Below are positions 1 to 10,051 of a stretch of 64,000 nucleotides of DNA, piece by piece. Origin of the DNA: Tetrapyrgos nigripes (lineage: Eukaryota; Basidiomycota; Agaricomycetes; Agaricales; Campanellaceae). The first letter of the stretch is position 1; every line of letters starts with the position of its first letter. The notes under the pieces are model-generated. The model saw only the letters and a program-made list of their open reading frames with translations. It searched no databases and was not told the origin of the DNA. The stretch spans positions 558,001 to 622,000 of the forward strand of contig JAACJM010000031.1 of NCBI GenBank assembly GCA_013368315.1, written 5' to 3'. The position numbers were made by a program, and so were the translations under genes.

Positions 1-305
1 GTAGCCACGCTTGGAGATGGCCTCGTCCTCAGAGAGGGCGTAAACATGAGGGGCACGTTTAGCAATGGACTCGTCCTCAGAGAGAGCGTAGACGTGGGGA
101 GCGCGTTTGGAAACAGCCTCATCCTCAGAGAGGGCATAGACATGAGGGGTACGTTTGGAGATGCTCTCGTCCTCGGAAAGAGCGTAGACGTGAGGAGCAC
201 GTTTCGATACAGCCTCGTCCTCTGAGAGAGCGTATACGTGAGGTGCACGTTTGGCAACAGCCTCGTCTTCAGAGAGCGCGTAGACGTGAGGGACACGACC
301 TTCAA
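1..305 (-). repeat. 48-bp tandem repeat array encoding peptide cores
   Basis: Direct repeats of 48 bp, six complete and one cut by the window edge. They differ mostly at synonymous or conservative positions (A/T/V before Pro-His; A-V versus S-I before S/A-K-R). The protein-level core PHVYALSEDE is the same in all six, which points to purifying selection or homogenisation by unequal crossing-over. Confidence 0.9.
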
Positions 306-429
306 CTGTAGGTGAAAAAGAAGTCAGCCGATGAACGAAACATGCAGCAGTAATGTACTGACGAGGAGCAGCAGCGGTCAACTTGAAGAGGGCAATGGAA
401 AGGAGAATGGTCTGGAGTTTCAATTGCAT
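1..429 (-). CDS. Kex2-processed repeat peptide precursor 1 (dikaritin-type RiPP precursor), 3' end outside window
   Basis: Exons 363-429 and 305 down to the window edge; intron 306-362 (57 bp, GT-AG). The start ATG at 429 opens a 21-residue signal peptide (MQLKLQTILL then a hydrophobic run ending TAAAP). Exon 2 encodes six complete 16-residue (48-bp) units, PHVYALSEDE followed by A/S-V/I-S/A and the dibasic KR, with V, A or T before the Pro; a seventh unit starts at the edge. KR is a Kex2 site, so one protein would release many near-identical peptides. Repeats of this design after a signal peptide are the hallmark of ustiloxin/dikaritin precursors, whose Tyr-containing cores are crosslinked by UstYa-family enzymes such as those encoded downstream. 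The core YAL resembles the ustiloxin YAI. The mature product is not known; a linear secreted peptide (KEP family) is the alternative. Confidence 0.85.
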   Translation of the reverse strand, partial: MQLKLQTILLSIALFKLTAAAPRQYITAACFVHRLTSFSPTVEGRVPHVYALSEDEAVAKRAPHVYALSEDEAVSKRAPHVYALSEDESISKRTPHVYALSEDEAVSKRAPHVYALSEDESIAKRAPHVYALSEDEAISKRGY

Positions 430-1746
430 GATAATGAAGATGAAGTTGAGTGCGAAGTTCACGAGTAGCTCTGAGAGGAGTAGAGGAGAGGAAACTGTGT
501 TGGGCTTTCTGGCTGAGAAGGGTACACCTTTTATACTTCAAAAACCCGCACCTAACAGGTCAAAGGTAATAAGTGTACATGTGCTGAACTTGGTTGTGGC
601 GAGCAAAATGTTCTGCTCCGGCCCAATGGCCCCATGATTCCTATTGGTTAGCTGACTGGTGAAACGGCGAAGAGCAAAACGACTGAGTGTCGCATCATAG
701 AGAAGCGATGGAGCGCGCGTCGCATGAGCTACAAAAAAGATAGGGAGCGCCTTGGCGATGGGCTTGAATGCTTGTCAATACAGTGCCACAATTCTAACTG
801 GGAAGATAATCGTCAAATTGAGTAGATGCATTATTACTGATGATTGTCACTGACCTGGCAATATGTGGATCTGAAGAAGGTATGTATATCCATACCCCAC
901 AAACCAGTTCGTCAAAAATTTCCGGTGCGATTCGGTTTTATTCCCTACCTACATCGGAACACTTCCCGGACCCCCAGCGTATCAGCTCTTGGTCCTAGCC
1001 CGGGCAATAAATTCCTCCTCCTCCCTGCCAAGATTTGATCTAGGCGGTGAGGCAATATGGTCGGATCCAAGCGTGAGAGGTCAAGGCGGTAGTCTGTAAG
1101 GCTGAGTTTTCCGTTTTTCCGTACGCTGTTGCCCAGTGTCGCGCCCTCCAAATTTTTCGGATACAATGGCTGAGCCTTGAGGGTTGAGGTCCAGGCTCGG
1201 GTGGAACGATAGACGAAGATCGCAACGAATTTTTGGAGGTTGCGATTACCATACCGATGCAAACCCTTGTATCATATGGCACTTAGGGATGGAGAAAATT
1301 TTGTTGCACATTGGTCCCCGCTCGACCGCCTAAGGCTCGAAACGCTGTCGGAAAGGTCAGCAACTTCGAGCCAACAAGTTGAGACTCACCAAATTCGGCC
1401 AACCTGCCATGGATCTTATGGTTACCCTAACATGTAACATCTGACCCTGACAGTTAAGCGTTGGAGCGTTGACAGTGAACGAGAAACCGAGTCTGGCGGT
1501 GTATGGCCATTGCACCTCCTCATCCGATTTGCAACACCAACCAAGCTTGTCTACCCACTTGGTTAGATGTGTTATATCTGCCCGTGCTAAGTCCTAGACT
1601 GACAATAAACAACGGTCAAGAATTAAAACGTAGCATATTTGCAGCGAGACTGTGAATGAACCTTGTATACCTGGTACCAGAAGGAGTTAGCACAAACGTT
1701 AAGTAGAAAAAGATTAGTCTGAAAAGAAATACATCTTAATTTCCCA
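430..1746. promoter_or_regulatory. Intergenic region between divergent precursor 1 and methyltransferase genes
   Basis: These 1.3 kb separate the minus-strand precursor gene from the plus-strand methyltransferase and must hold both promoters. Only short ORFs without recognisable similarity are seen. No clear TATA box, repeat or RNA gene could be assigned. Confidence 0.5.
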
Positions 1747-3142
1747 ATGCCTCGCCGTATCGTACGCGTCCTGTTGCTGCTCATCGTAGTCGGTGGTATA
1801 GGATGGTATTTACCACGGTCTGGACCCATCTCTGTCAACCTCAACGTCAATGTTCCCCTTCCAGTCACTGTTCACGTCGACAACCCTTCAGCTCTTCCTT
1901 CATATCGACAACATGAATCCCAGCACGAAGTCCAAGAGGTCCAGGGGCTAGTCCCAGCATCCAGTCCACCTCAGAAGACATTGTCTTCGAAACAACTTTC
2001 CATCCTATCCTCAATAACCGCCTTTGCTCGCTATCTGGACAACGCTTTGGACAAGATTGCTATACGGGAAGAAAAGTTCAACTTGCTTCCAAAACACCAA
2101 AAGCCTCTTGCAGAGGCAGTCGGCTACGCTTCGCATTTCGAGGATGCACGTACTCGAGCTCGATTCAACGCCAAGTTCTTGGGCAACGTTGCAGATTATG
2201 CTCGCGAAACGTATGGTTTTGGACCAGAGGACGAGACGAACAAGGCTCATTGGGACTATGTCTTTGACTTTTTCGGGCATATCCTTAGGGATTGGAGTGA
2301 GGAGGGAAAACACGAGCGAGACACCGTCTTTCCTCCGATACTCAAGGCTTTGAAGGATGGCATGGCTGTGATCAAAGGAGAAAAGAGAGTTCTAGTCCCG
2401 GGCTTTGGTCTTGGACGACTTGCTCATGAAATCGCCAACGACAAGGGTATGTTCTGTCCACGTCTTCATAACCGAGTTTTATTCAATTCTTTGACTAGAC
2501 TACAAGGTTGACGCCTGTGAACTGGATTATGGCTCAGTCATCGCCTACAACTACCTCGTCAACCAAACCATCACTCCCTTTGAACACACACTCTATCCCT
2601 ATCTCACCAACTGGCAATACCAGGGAACCGCGAAAGGACGTTTCGACGCTGTTCGCTTCCCAGACGTCCTTCCTACCTCACCCGTCCACCTCATCGAAGG
2701 CGACTTCCTCACTGAATTTCCAGAGTCGGAGCAATACGATGCTATCGTTACCCTCTTCTTCATTGACGTCTCAGAAAATATCATCGACTTTTTGTCCAAT
2801 ATCCACCGTCTCTTGAAACCAGGTGGATTGTGGATTAACCTTGGTCGTGAGTCTAGCGTCTCTGCATTTCTATCATCGTTTTCACATGTTCTTTAGCGCT
2901 AAAATGGGGTTCATTCTCGCAAATGCAACTCTCCGCCGAGGAAGTCTTGGACCTCGCCGAGCGATTGGGCTTCACGGTTGACCATGACTCAAGACGGTCT
3001 ATTGACGCAGTCTATGGCCATCAAGTTGGGTCATTGCTCAAGTTTACTTATGGTGAGGATACTGTTTTACTGGCGAATGTACTCCGTTGTGACTATATAT
3101 GTTCTTGCAGTTACGCAGTTCTGGACTGCACACAAAAATTGA
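1747..3142 (+). CDS. Membrane-anchored carnosine N-methyltransferase-like (N2227 family) protein
   Basis: Exons 1747-2446, 2499-2846, 2897-3052 and 3111-3142 (GT-AG introns, frame kept) give about 411 residues. An N-terminal hydrophobic anchor (about residues 6-22) suggests a type II membrane protein facing the secretory lumen. The middle holds an S-adenosylmethionine motif, VLVPGFGLGRLAHEIA (about residues 218-233); the end has INLGPLKWG and FWTAHK, both characteristic of the N2227/CARNMT1 family. Known members N-methylate the imidazole of histidine in carnosine. It is transcribed divergently from precursor 1, whose repeats all contain an invariant Pro-His. Methylation of the core histidine is therefore an attractive inference, but unproved. 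The family assignment is strong; the substrate is open. Confidence 0.85.
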
Positions 3143-3506
3143 ACCGGGAACCCCATCGTACTTTAGCTTGTTATATTTGGTATTTTTACACGAGACTGTA
3201 CGTATATTTGCGATAATAGCAGCAATTATAATTCCTCAAGCTGAGAACGAGCACTTTTGGAAGGATTCGACGTCTTCAGGCGTACTCCCAGTAAATATCA
3301 ACACAAGGAACTTCTGTCTTACGTCCATTCGCCTGGTCAAGTTGGGCACAGTGCTTTTGGAACTATTCACAACTTCGAGTTTAATCACAGCCAGCCTAGT
3401 AGTCTAGGACTTGCAAGGCATGCTCAACTTTCTTCGACAGCCATGAAGTACTTGATTATACCGAAAGAAAACCTAAGTATGTACTACAAAGTCATCCATT
3501 CATCGC
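3143..3506. other. Intergenic, convergent 3' ends
   Basis: Short AT-richer stretch between the 3' ends of the methyltransferase and the copper-protein gene. Small ORFs here look like chance; nothing else is seen. Confidence 0.4.
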
Positions 3507-4242
3507 TCAGTACTCATCCGGCATAGGAATCAGAGTGTTGTTATTCCTCGCACACATTGCAGGGTGATCCTCCGACTTGACATCGTCGTCATCAACCATG
3601 TAGACGTCTGCACACTGAAAAGCAAACGAATTCTCTATCAATATCTCATCGTTCTTCGAAGGCGTTGAACACTTACATGGTACTCAACCACCTCACCACT
3701 CTCGGGATCGACAGCTTCGAACAAGAACATGCCATATTCTTTCTCTTCCAATGGTTTGGGCATCTGGATGTCGAAGCACAGCTGGCCTGTAGGCGAAATT
3801 GGGACGTCTGAGGCGATAGTTATGGGGAAGGCGTCGGGACTTTGAGCAGCGCGTGTATGTCCATAACGAACGGTGACTGATTTTGGATGCAGGTAAGTAT
3901 CGTGTCGAAAACGAAAGCCTACACTGTAACTCACCTAGATCACCAGGATGACCCGAGAAGGAGAGGAATGTCGTCTGATACGCTGCGAATGGTTGGGGGT
4001 TGCGGAATGGGATGCCTGTGTAAGTAATTATCGAAGCTCAGAGTGAGATTCAAATGACAGAATACACTGGAAGGCGTACCACACCACGGCTTGAAATCTG
4101 CTAGTGCAGAGCGAACCTCATCAGCTGGTCGACGTGTAGCCCATGGGTAGTGTACGCTGAACGAGGCGTGCGCAGATGTAGCAGTTTCGATGAGAGAGGC
4201 GAATAAACCGAGAAGGAGGACTTGTGCGTTGAAGATAATCAT
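3507..4242 (-). CDS. BIM1-like / X325 family secreted copper-binding protein
   Basis: Exons 4080-4242, 3935-4015, 3677-3876 and 3507-3614 give about 183 residues. A signal peptide starts MIIFNAQVLLLGLF and probably ends at TATSA, leaving a new N-terminal histidine, the copper-brace residue of this LPMO-related family. Family signatures follow in order: a Tyr-Pro near the start, WCG (about residue 55), a TTFLSFSGHPGDL strand, CFDIQMP, and the terminal CADV motif (exon 4). BIM1/X325 proteins bind copper and have been linked to copper uptake or cell-wall surface roles rather than sugar oxidation. No GPI signal is evident; the protein ends soon after an Asn-rich CARNNNT segment. Its place among histidine-rich UstYa-like genes may be coincidental or may supply copper. 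Confidence 0.75.
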
Positions 4243-5048
4243 CGTTCGAGGCTTTGGACTTGAGAGACTCAGAGTGAGAAGAGAGTCGGGGGACGAAATT
4301 GGGTGGTAAAAGATGGAAGGCTCCTCCTGAGGTTGAGTACACCCTGTAACACTGCGATGATTGGTTCGAATAAACGGGGTTCGGATATCAGCAAAAAAGA
4401 AAATTATGTAGATCTGTGGTCCAGAACCTCTGTTGCATTCGATGCATCGTTTTGAAAGGCTCGGGAACCCGGAAAACTTGCGGAATTGTAGAATGCATGC
4501 TTGGAAGGTCAAGCCAAATCCGGATTCCACATGGATGATGGGCGCAGGGTCCAGGGCCAAGCGCAGTGGCTTCGTTGATAGTAGCCTGTAGGAAGGCGGG
4601 ACCGCAAAAATCGGGAAGCTTTTCCGAGCCGGATACACTTACTAAGCCTCTTTTTCCAATTCACTTGAACGCTGTATTACATAGATCTAGGTGGAGAGCA
4701 GAGGTTTTACCTTTCATTTTGGCGAGGAGTTCAATTATTGATATTGACTATTGTCAGGTCGAGCCAGCTTGCACGTCTCCAAGACCTTTCAAGACTTCAA
4801 CGTAACGCACGCGAGCTCTAGCGAGCTCTTGGCAATCCCATTAGTATAGGATCGGGGGACGAATTGAAGATATGTATCACATCTTCGAAGTATGTTATCC
4901 CCTAAATAGTATTCGAGTAGATCAGATCTACCGCTACCTGCCCGAATGAATTTCTTCCGATGACCGCTGAATTCTGCTCGCATGGTCAGAAAAATCTGCA
5001 CTTCAACTACTCTTCCCAGCTTGCCCCCGACTCCAACTAGCCTCCATC
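4243..5048. promoter_or_regulatory. Divergent intergenic region between the copper-protein gene and UstYa-like gene 1
   Basis: About 0.8 kb carrying the promoters of two divergent genes. An open frame runs upstream of the copper-protein ATG but contains no domain. A GCGAGCTCTAGCGAGCTC duplication lies near 4810-4828. No further signal is assigned. Confidence 0.4.
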
Positions 5049-5875
5049 ATGTCTTCAGTACTCTCCAAGCTCAATATCGCTCACGCCTCCTACATCGTTG
5101 CAGCTGTAACGCTGGGTCTATCTCTCCTCGGGAACTTGTTTGCACTGGTCTACCAATCAGACATCATCTTTGGGCTTACCGCTCACAAATACAGTACGTT
5201 ATTCCTCCCCAGTTTGACTGACGAGTACTCAAGATTAGTATAGCATACATTGAGGGTGATCACCCTCGACATTTGCCACTTACGGTCGGGCCAGCAAACA
5301 TGGTGTTCAAGAGCAATTTGGGTCATTTCGGTCTTGGGAACGACCCCGTTACCTGGGCCGAATGGAGTACCATGCGTCCTCGTGAAGCTGGTTATGTCTA
5401 CCTTGGTCAAACACACCTTCCGATCGACGTCTCGATGTGGCATCAAGTTCATTGCCTCAGTCACATCCGTTCCCTCATTTCTAAAGGCGACGACGGTTCC
5501 GAACACACTGAACATTGGTTAGCTTTAAATTTTACTATTCTTTGATAACTAAGGGTTAAGTTTTTTTTTAGCTTCCACTATCTTCGACAGGGTATCCTAT
5601 GCAATGCAGATCCGACGTTGGAACCGAGATCGAGGCAGAGTTTTGATCTGAATGGGAAGGAGATCTTTCCCGGGGATGAGGTCACGCATACGTGCAAAGA
5701 CTTTCAGTACATTTACGAGTGGACGATGAAGCATAGGGAAGGCTGGTCGCAGGAAGAAGTGGATAGGTTCCTATCGGTTGGGCAGATGAAGCATCATGGT
5801 GGTGGGAACGGTACGATGGAACATGGAGGAATGCATGGTGGCATGCACGGGGGAGGAATGCACGGCGGGATGTAG
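5049..5875 (+). CDS. UstYa/DUF3328-like oxidase 1 with His/Met-rich tail
   Basis: Exons 5049-5193, 5244-5517 and 5572-5875, about 240 residues. One N-terminal transmembrane segment (about residues 14-36) is followed by the two DUF3328 signatures: HQVHCLSHIR and EHTEHC-FHYLRQGILC (the second interrupted by intron 2 inside the Cys codon), then HTCKDF near the C-terminus. UstYa-family proteins act on Tyr-containing RiPP cores in the secretory pathway, catalysing ether crosslinks or other oxidations. The C-terminus is unusual: after residue 212 it becomes a His/Gly/Met-rich tail with repeated HGGM units, which could bind copper. Intron 1 falls at the same phase and position as in the other family members here. 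Confidence 0.85.
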
Positions 5876-6192
5876 AGTTCGTCGGTAGATTTAGTGAACA
5901 ACTCCTGATATTGAGCTTTTCAAGAACTTTTCTATGAATTTCTCCGAAAGTCATAACGCCGTTGCTTGGAACGACGAGTATATATATACTTGCTCGAAGC
6001 ACGTAAGTCTACGAATGTGACTTTGTATCTTAATGTTAAAGCAGATGTTGGTCATACGCATGGACTTGAAGAAAAGCGCATTGTTATTAAGTATTCTACT
6101 GGCGTAAGCTTTTCACGATTCAATGATGTAGACATAGATAATGTATTTATTCAGACGAAGTACTTGTACTAATACCCAAAACATCTGCCCAA
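5876..6192. other. Intergenic, convergent 3' ends
   Basis: 3' flanks of UstYa-like gene 1 and the unknown membrane-protein gene. No gene or repeat recognised. Confidence 0.4.
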
Positions 6193-7123
6193 TCAAGGCA
6201 CCTGCCTGAGCAACTCGAATCCTATTGTGAAGCATCCAATCAGCTCGGTACTCAAAATCAGAGCGAGAATCAAAGTTACCCATGTTAGGATGAACATCCT
6301 TTATCTGGCTGAAGCTAACCTGACAGTCCACCCTCACACACCTGAACTCCACGACCAAAAACTTGTCCTGACTGGGACATCTAAACTTCTCCGTCGTCGC
6401 ATTCGCCAATGAGCTCTTCAAGTCGAGCGTGCCAAGAAGTTCGCCTCGAACGGGTCGAGTACCCCACGACACAGCATCAAAGTCGAGATCGAACGCTGAA
6501 TCGTGGATGATGGACCAGATTTCGATCTCGGAGATATCGCCCTTGGTCGTAAGGTCCTGCACGCGAGTCTCAACGGGACCCTTCCAGCCGACGGCGCATG
6601 ATTGGTCAGCGGATCCTTCAGGGACGGTGAATCTCATGAGAGTCGAGTCCTTGATGGCAATAGAGATAATAATGAGAAAGGGTGAGATGACTGAGAGTAT
6701 GAGGAAACTCACTCTGACGGAAACGAAGACCTCAAGAGAATTGCCATACACGGTGTTCTTGAGTCCCTCGTTGATCCTTGCGATATGTGTTGGCCAAGAA
6801 TGGATATAGGGACGGGGAAGTGTGTCATGCAGGAGCTTCTCGATACGACTGAAGCCTATGTGAAGATCGGGATAGGGCAATTTTGCGAGTGCAGCTTCCG
6901 AAAGCTCGTAGTGAAGGATAGTCTTTGGGAGGAGGACTAGGTTGACGAGGGACAGGAGGGCGACAAGGACAGATGTCCACAAGAGGTATTGGGGTAGACG
7001 AGCTTTGGGACGTGGAACGAGAGTAGGACTGCCAACAGGAGAGTCGACGTCCTCGGAAGAACCACCATCTTGGTGAGTGGCGAGAGGGACGTATTCTGAG
7101 GAGTCCTTTCTTGACCCGTACAT
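6193..7123 (-). CDS. Unknown single-pass membrane protein (copy 1, intact)
   Basis: Exons 6713-7123, 6280-6649 and 6193-6221, introns of 63 and 58 bp, about 269 residues. The exon model is supported by an identical structure and the same C-terminal exon (FELLRQVP) in the copy at 22382-23375. A polar N-terminus of about 45 residues (MYGSRKDSSEYVPLATH) precedes one membrane segment (WTSVLVALLSLVNLVLL). The ectodomain has YPDLHIGF and WPTHIARIN motifs, a Cys-Val-Gly-Trp region, and a beta-rich end with FRCVRVDCQVSFSQ. I do not recognise the family. It is transcribed divergently from UstYa-like gene 2, and the same divergent pair is duplicated at 21.3-23.4 kb, so the two proteins may act together. 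Confidence 0.75.
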
Positions 7124-7550
7124 AGTGTCGAATGGATGGGCAGCGGGTGAAGAAGTTGAGGTGGTGGTGGTGGGTGAAGAAAGGAAGACAGAGTTAGCTT
7201 CGTCGTGCTTTGTGAAATGGTCGAGTGTCAAGAATAAGAAAGAGAACATGTTCAAGTGACGGTACACAACCGGGGTTATGCTAAATGACCGTCCGATGCG
7301 AAAAGGTGAGCAGCGAGAACCGCCAAGCTGAAGTGATACCAATCAACGACCTGTATGGTCAATAGAAACGGCGGCTTGGACCGATAAGGACAATGGTTCG
7401 TAAAAAGTTGAACCAATTCGGACCAGGCTACGCGATGTTGAGAAGTAATATCTGAACAGCAATCCAAATTGGAACACACCTTGAGGTTGGTAAAAAGTAA
7501 AAGCAATCCAGTTTTCCTAAGAGCCATCCCCGTCTTTGTGTCCAGCACCT
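7124..7550. promoter_or_regulatory. Divergent promoter region, unknown membrane protein / UstYa-like 2
   Basis: A 427-bp region shared by two divergent genes; its counterpart in the duplicated block is 22048-22381. No specific element identified. Confidence 0.45.
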
Positions 7551-8296
7551 ATGTCTTTCCTCAATCGTCTACCAAAGCTCGGTCGTCCACCTCCGTTCGT
7601 GATTTTCGGGGCGGTACTTGGTCTTTCTCTACTCCTCAACCTGGTGGCAATAGTTAAACAACTAGGGCTCTTGACACCGTCGTCGAGGTCGTATTGTAAG
7701 TTGTCGTTTCCTCCGAGTCCTGACAAAAGACCTTCCGTTGACGGGATCCAACACTTGCAGCCTACATAGGACACGACCATCCTCGAGAGGCCCCTATCAA
7801 ACTTCGCACTGTCAACCTTGCCTTGTCCGACGACCTTGAGCACTACTTCCTCGAGGGTCGTCGAGCTGTAGCTGAGTGGAACGCTCTCCATCCAGAAGGT
7901 CAGGGAAGCGTCTACCTTGGCGACTCCACCCACGTCAACGGCGAGCTACAGGCTCCATACCACATTTCCATGTTCCACCAACTCCAATGTCTCAATCATC
8001 TTCGATCCACTTTTATTTGGGGCAACGACGAGCCTGATAGAACCGAGCATTGCACGATGTATCTGCTCCAAGGTATCATGTGTTTCTCGGATACGACGCT
8101 AGAGGAAGGAGGAGTTGGAGCCAAAAAGGCAGATGGAAGTGTCATTGCACCGGCGAACAACAACACGCATACTTGCAGAGATTGGAGCCAGGTATACGAT
8201 TTTGCTGCTGAAAATAGGAAAGGATGGACAGACGAACAGATTGAATTGGAAGCTGAGCTTTCAAGGGGGACATTGATGGCTGACTTTATTAGATGA
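7551..8296 (+). CDS. UstYa/DUF3328-like protein 2
   Basis: Exons 7551-7695 and 7761-8296, about 226 residues. Membrane segment at about residues 17-36. The first family motif reads MFHQLQCLNHLR, so the usual second His of HxxHC is Gln. The second motif, RTEHCTMYLLQGIMC, keeps His-Cys, and HTCRDW follows near the C-terminus. Intron 1 sits after codon 48 in phase 1, exactly as in UstYa-like gene 1. The C-terminal segment after HTC (FAAENRKGWTDEQIELEAEL) is acidic and helical. Expected role: oxidation or crosslinking of a peptide core in the secretory pathway. The His-to-Gln change could mean a specialised or weakened active site. Confidence 0.82.
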
Positions 8297-9067
8297 TTGG
8301 CCAGTTTTTTGAGGTGGTGGTGGAAGAAGAGTGACCGAAGTTTAGGAGTTTTTTTCCCCAGTATTCCGAGTCATCAGTTCAAAGAATAGTCTGTGTCTCT
8401 AAAAATCTGTTTTGTTAAGAGTTCAGTGACTCTGAAAAGAGATGAAGGGTTGGAATTACCTTTCTTGACATGTTTTGACATGTCATCGTCACAGACGACG
8501 AGCATCGTGGGCGCGGCTGACTTTGCAATCAACTTCCATATACATCAGACTTATCCCAATCTCGGCCCCACCTTTCCATGCACAGCTGCCTTCGGTACGA
8601 TAGGCTGTCTCTTCAGTTACCCCCTGTAGCTCCGAGAGGATGTCCAACAGCCCGAATACCAAGCTGATTCCAAGAGTGCTACACTCCGTGGTGGAGCCAC
8701 GTATCAGCATCCCAAAAAGTAGCATTCAAGGCTACTGAAACAGCGGTTCGGATCTGCCTGTGAAGAATTGTCAAGATTGTCGGTATATAATGTATTTCTT
8801 CTTGGTAGATATCGGTTTTCTTGTCTTCCGAGTTGTGCCAAGTCGCTTTTTCGGCAAAACAAGCCATACAAAGATTGCTACTGACATACCTGCAGATTGC
8901 CCGCAGGCGGCAGAGTGTCATGGACACTTCAGGGAAGACTTTGTAGATCACTCTTTCACCGGAATTAGACGCGTACGATACGATCTCTGTAACCCTCAAC
9001 CATCTCAAAAGCCTTGATTCTGCCTTCTTGGAACTCCTTCAACTTCACTCTTTTGCCGACCGTCATC
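8297..9067. other. Intergenic
   Basis: Holds the 3' flank of UstYa-like 2 and the promoter of UstYa-like 3. Short ORFs on both strands have no recognisable content. Confidence 0.4.
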
Positions 9068-10051
9068 ATGAACAACAAAGAAGACTATGCGCGACTTCCT
9101 GAAGAAACCGACAGCTTCCTTCACGGCGATGAACCCACCGTCAAGGCTGAAAAGCCTCGTTTCAAACGTCCTCTTTGGCTCCTTCTCGCTATAGGATACT
9201 TTGCAGTCATGGTCGTCCATGTCTCCATATTCTGCTACCAAATCCGTCAGTCAGTTCTTCCAAAGGTCTTCAAGCCGCATTACAGTATGTTCTTCATCTT
9301 CATCATATCACTGATCTGACCTCCCACTAACTCTACCCATCTTGTTAGCCTACATCGACGGAGACTGGCCACAGGAGCTCGTCATACCCGGATCATACGG
9401 CAGCATGAACCCGATTCAGACTGGCTTCAACGACACGCCGCAATTTGTGGATATCTTCTCTCCCGATGCCCACGCTCACTGGGAGTCTATCCTACCCCCT
9501 GGTGGTCGTGGTTACATCAAGCTTGGAGGACACAAGGAGCTCTTTGGTATCACCATGTACCACCAGCTTCATTGTCTCGTCCGACTTCGTGCTGTCAGTA
9601 TTACTCACTTTCATTTCATCTCGCTATCTCATGGCTAGCAACCCAGGTCATCGCTGGTGAAAAGGAAGACATGGGTCACGTCAAGCATTGTTTCGTAAGT
9701 CTTACTCCCAATGATGATAACCGCTCCAAATACTAATCATCGCTGGATAAATCCCTTTTCAGAACTACCTTCGTCAGGTAAGGTCAAGGTAGTGCTCGCT
9801 CTCATGACTCCTCGATTGAGTTTCTTCATCAGGGCATCGTTTGCAATGCCGACATCACCCTGGAACCTGGCAAGACCGTACACACCAAAGGTCCCGATGG
9901 CAACATGGAGTCCATGGTCAAGGGTGGATATGACGTGCAGCATCAGTGTCGCAACGCTGCTCCAGTCTGGAACTATCTGAACGAGAAGTGGGCACAGGAT
10001 TTCCCCAATCATGATCCTATGGGTCATGCCACCGAGTATGGTGAAGCATAG
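9068..10051 (+). CDS. UstYa/DUF3328-like oxidase 3
   Basis: Exons 9068-9284, 9349-9593, 9647-9694, 9763-9777 and 9833-10051, about 247 residues. Exon 4 is a 15-nt micro-exon coding NYLRQ, needed to complete the family motif. A cytosolic N-terminus (DYARLPEETDSFLHG) precedes a membrane segment (about residues 37-58). The motifs are complete: MYHQLHCLVRLR, then GHVKHCF-NYLRQ-GIVCNADITLE, and HQCRN before a conserved PVWNYLNEKW. It is a close paralog of the next gene (same exon structure and lengths) and of the relic at 20582-20797. Likely a membrane-bound RiPP-tailoring oxidase. Confidence 0.88.

Noticed and set aside
1..305. CRISPR-like array (regular 48-bp units)
   Set aside because: Units are contiguous codons of a spliced secreted-protein gene with no spacers, in a fungal genome.
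945..1262. 105-codon minus-strand ORF upstream of the methyltransferase
   Set aside because: No domain, no intron structure, lies in the intergenic region and overlaps other open frames; most likely chance.
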